From NCBI GenBank assembly GCA_947367725.1, contig CANBFZ010000050.1, positions 1 to 8,823 of the forward strand: a DNA stretch of 8,823 nt. The letters run 5' to 3'. Source of the DNA: an uncultured Eubacterium sp. (GTDB lineage Bacteria; Bacillota; Clostridia; Peptostreptococcales; Anaerovoracaceae). The notes under the pieces were generated by a model. It was given only the letters and a program-made list of their open reading frames with translations. It was not told where the DNA came from and did not search any database. Positions 7,546 to 8,823 of this stretch are shown one piece after another; within the stretch, counting starts at the first letter, position 1; each line of letters begins with the position of its first letter. Position numbers and translations under genes: made by a program.

Positions 7546-8642
7546 TAATTTTCTCTCATTTCCCCTTTCTCGATGTAAATCACCTTTGCATCAGGGAACG
7601 CATGTAAAATATCACCGGAGATATCCGTTGTCGTGATAAAAAGCTGATTTTCTTTTAGTGTTTTGATTAGATATTCCTGTCTGGTTGCATCCAGTTCACT
7701 CATCACATCATCAAGGAGAAGAATGGCGTCTTCCTCTGTTTCTTCCTTGATTAAATTCAGTTCCGCTAGTTTTAGAGAAAGGGCACAGGTACGCTGCTGC
7801 CCCTGAGAACCAAATTTCCGCATATCAATGCCATTTACAAAAAAAGAGATATCATCTTTGTGGGGACCTTTTGTCGTAGTTCGCTGCCGCATATCATTTT
7901 TAAAAGCTTTTTTAATTTCGTCGTAAAAATATCCTTTCTGCGCCTCCAGCGATTCCATATAGAGAATGTTAGGATTATATTCCAAAAAAAGCGTTTCTTT
8001 TCCGTTGGTAATGCTGCTGTGAATCTTTCCACTGAAATCACTGATTTTCTTAATAAATTTTTCCCGAATATGTATGATACGAGCGCCATAATTGGCAAGC
8101 TGCGTATCCCAAAGATCCAGAATACGATTGTCGATCTTTTCTTCTTTCAGATAAGTATTTCTCTGTGCCAGCGTTTTTTTATAGTTGGTCAAACTATCAT
8201 AGTAAAGAGGCTGTATCTGACAGAGTTCTCGATCGATAAACTTTCTTCTCTTTTCCGGTTCGTCTTTGACAATCTTTAAATCTTCTGGTGAAAAAATCAC
8301 AATCAAAATATTTTCCAAAAGCTCAGAACTCCGCTTCAGATGAATCCCATCTTTTTTGATCGATTTCTTCGCATCCTTTTTAATTGTGATCTCTACTGAA
8401 GTATCAAAGACCTCTTTTTCAGCTTCTACTTTTACTTTCGCTGTATCCTCACCAAATTTGACCAAATCACTATCTTTATTTGTGCGAAACGATCTGCCGA
8501 TCGATGTAATATAAATGCTTTCCAAAAGATTCGTCTTTCCCTGGGCATTATTACCCAGGAAAAGATTTACATTACGATTAAAATCCACCTGCAGATGTGT
8601 GTAATTTCTAAAATTGGTCAACTCTATGTTTTTAATGTACAT
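7545..8642 (-). CDS. recF: DNA replication and repair protein RecF
   Basis: A 365-residue SMC-like ATPase that, with RecO and RecR, loads RecA at single-strand gaps and helps restart stalled forks. Motifs are complete: the N-terminal MYIKNIELTNFRNY typical of RecF, Walker A GNNAQGKT (30-37, Lys36), the ABC-type signature FGSQGQQRT (277-285), and Walker B AILLLDDVMSELD (306-318) with the catalytic acidic residues. The length is normal. The ATG at 8642 is chosen over a longer frame from 8717 because conserved RecF begins exactly here and the extra 25 residues would overlap the dnaN coding end. It starts 2 bp after the dnaN stop with no recognisable ribosome binding site, so translation is probably coupled to dnaN. 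The stop lies in the terminator hairpin. Confidence 0.97.
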   Translation of the reverse strand: MYIKNIELTNFRNYTHLQVDFNRNVNLFLGNNAQGKTNLLESIYITSIGRSFRTNKDSDLVKFGEDTAKVKVEAEKEVFDTSVEITIKKDAKKSIKKDGIHLKRSSELLENILIVIFSPEDLKIVKDEPEKRRKFIDRELCQIQPLYYDSLTNYKKTLAQRNTYLKEEKIDNRILDLWDTQLANYGARIIHIREKFIKKISDFSGKIHSSITNGKETLFLEYNPNILYMESLEAQKGYFYDEIKKAFKNDMRQRTTTKGPHKDDISFFVNGIDMRKFGSQGQQRTCALSLKLAELNLIKEETEEDAILLLDDVMSELDATRQEYLIKTLKENQLFITTTDISGDILHAFPDAKVIYIEKGEMREN

Positions 8643-8644
8643 AA

Positions 8645-8823
8645 TTAATTGTTGGTAATTCTGACAGGCAGAATCAGGTATTCGAACGCATTTCCTTCTA
8701 CCGGTTCCACAAGACAAGGGGTAATCGGCGTATTAAAATACAACAATACTTCTTCATCATCGATGGATTTCATCACATCCAGCACGTATTTCGCATTAAA
8801 ACCGATTTCCAAATCTTCTCCGT
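8645..8823 (-). CDS. dnaN: DNA polymerase III beta subunit (sliding clamp), C-terminal end only
   Basis: The last 58 codons of a gene entering from the right edge, translated from the minus strand. The visible protein includes EDLEIGFNAKYVLDVMKSI, then TPITPCLVEPVEG and ends FEYLILPVRITNN. This matches the third domain of the beta clamp: the central loop and strand region, and the conserved C-terminal LPVR motif, whose neighbourhood forms part of the hydrophobic pocket that binds polymerase and other clamp partners. The stop codon TAA (8647-8645) is 2 bp from the recF start. Position beside recF and gyrBA is the standard dnaA-dnaN-recF-gyrB-gyrA order next to oriC. The rest of dnaN lies outside the window. 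Confidence 0.95.
   Translation of the reverse strand, partial: GEDLEIGFNAKYVLDVMKSIDDEEVLLYFNTPITPCLVEPVEGNAFEYLILPVRITNN

Noticed and set aside
8643..8717. Longer RecF starting at 8717
   Set aside because: The added 25 residues are an out-of-frame reading of the dnaN 3' end, and conserved RecF begins at the ATG at 8642.

Overview
The window looks like the replication-origin-proximal 'housekeeping' block of a low-to-mid-GC Gram-positive anaerobe, most likely a member of the Clostridia. Reasons: the gene order dnaN-recF-gyrB-gyrA (all on the minus strand), strong AGGAGG-type ribosome binding sites, TTG/GTG starts, near-consensus sigma-A promoters, and a SigB-type sigma factor with its anti-sigma partner directly after gyrA. 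As I recall, Clostridioides difficile also keeps its sigB cluster there. The species cannot be named from this sequence. dnaA and oriC should lie beyond the right edge.

Layout, right to left along the minus strand: the 3' end of dnaN (sliding clamp) is followed after 2 bp by recF (365 aa). recF ends in a strong hairpin terminator that begins at its stop codon. A clear sigma-A promoter (TTGTAA-17-TATAAT) then drives gyrB (643 aa) and gyrA (835 aa, TTG start, 17 bp gap). Nine bases after gyrA is a second perfect-stem terminator. It is followed by a SigB module: an RsbW-like anti-sigma factor (132 aa from a GTG start chosen by its ribosome binding site) whose stop overlaps the start of a 244-aa SigB/SigF-family sigma factor (ATGA overlap). 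No RsbV-type antagonist gene is visible in the window.

The left end is different. A 226-bp AT-rich intergenic stretch holds two divergent near-consensus promoters. One reads left into a barely entered minus-strand gene (17 full codons visible). The other reads right into a three-gene plus-strand operon: a short PadR-type repressor (GTG start), a small single-span membrane protein resembling DUF6120/HAAS-type proteins that accompany PadR regulators, and a small secreted protein of unknown function. This operon converges on sigB, and a bidirectional hairpin terminator lies between them.

The replication genes are ordinary and intact (active-site residues present, no resistance-type change at the two main GyrA quinolone positions). 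The most unusual protein is the RsbW-like anti-sigma factor. It lacks the Asn of the N box and the Gly of the DxG motif expected for a Bergerat-fold kinase, and it carries a CxxCxxC cysteine cluster. With no neighbouring RsbV, this suggests the sigma factor may not be controlled by classical phosphorylation-driven partner switching. I see no CRISPR array, insertion sequence, tRNA, rRNA or riboswitch, and no gene-free stretch longer than 226 bp.
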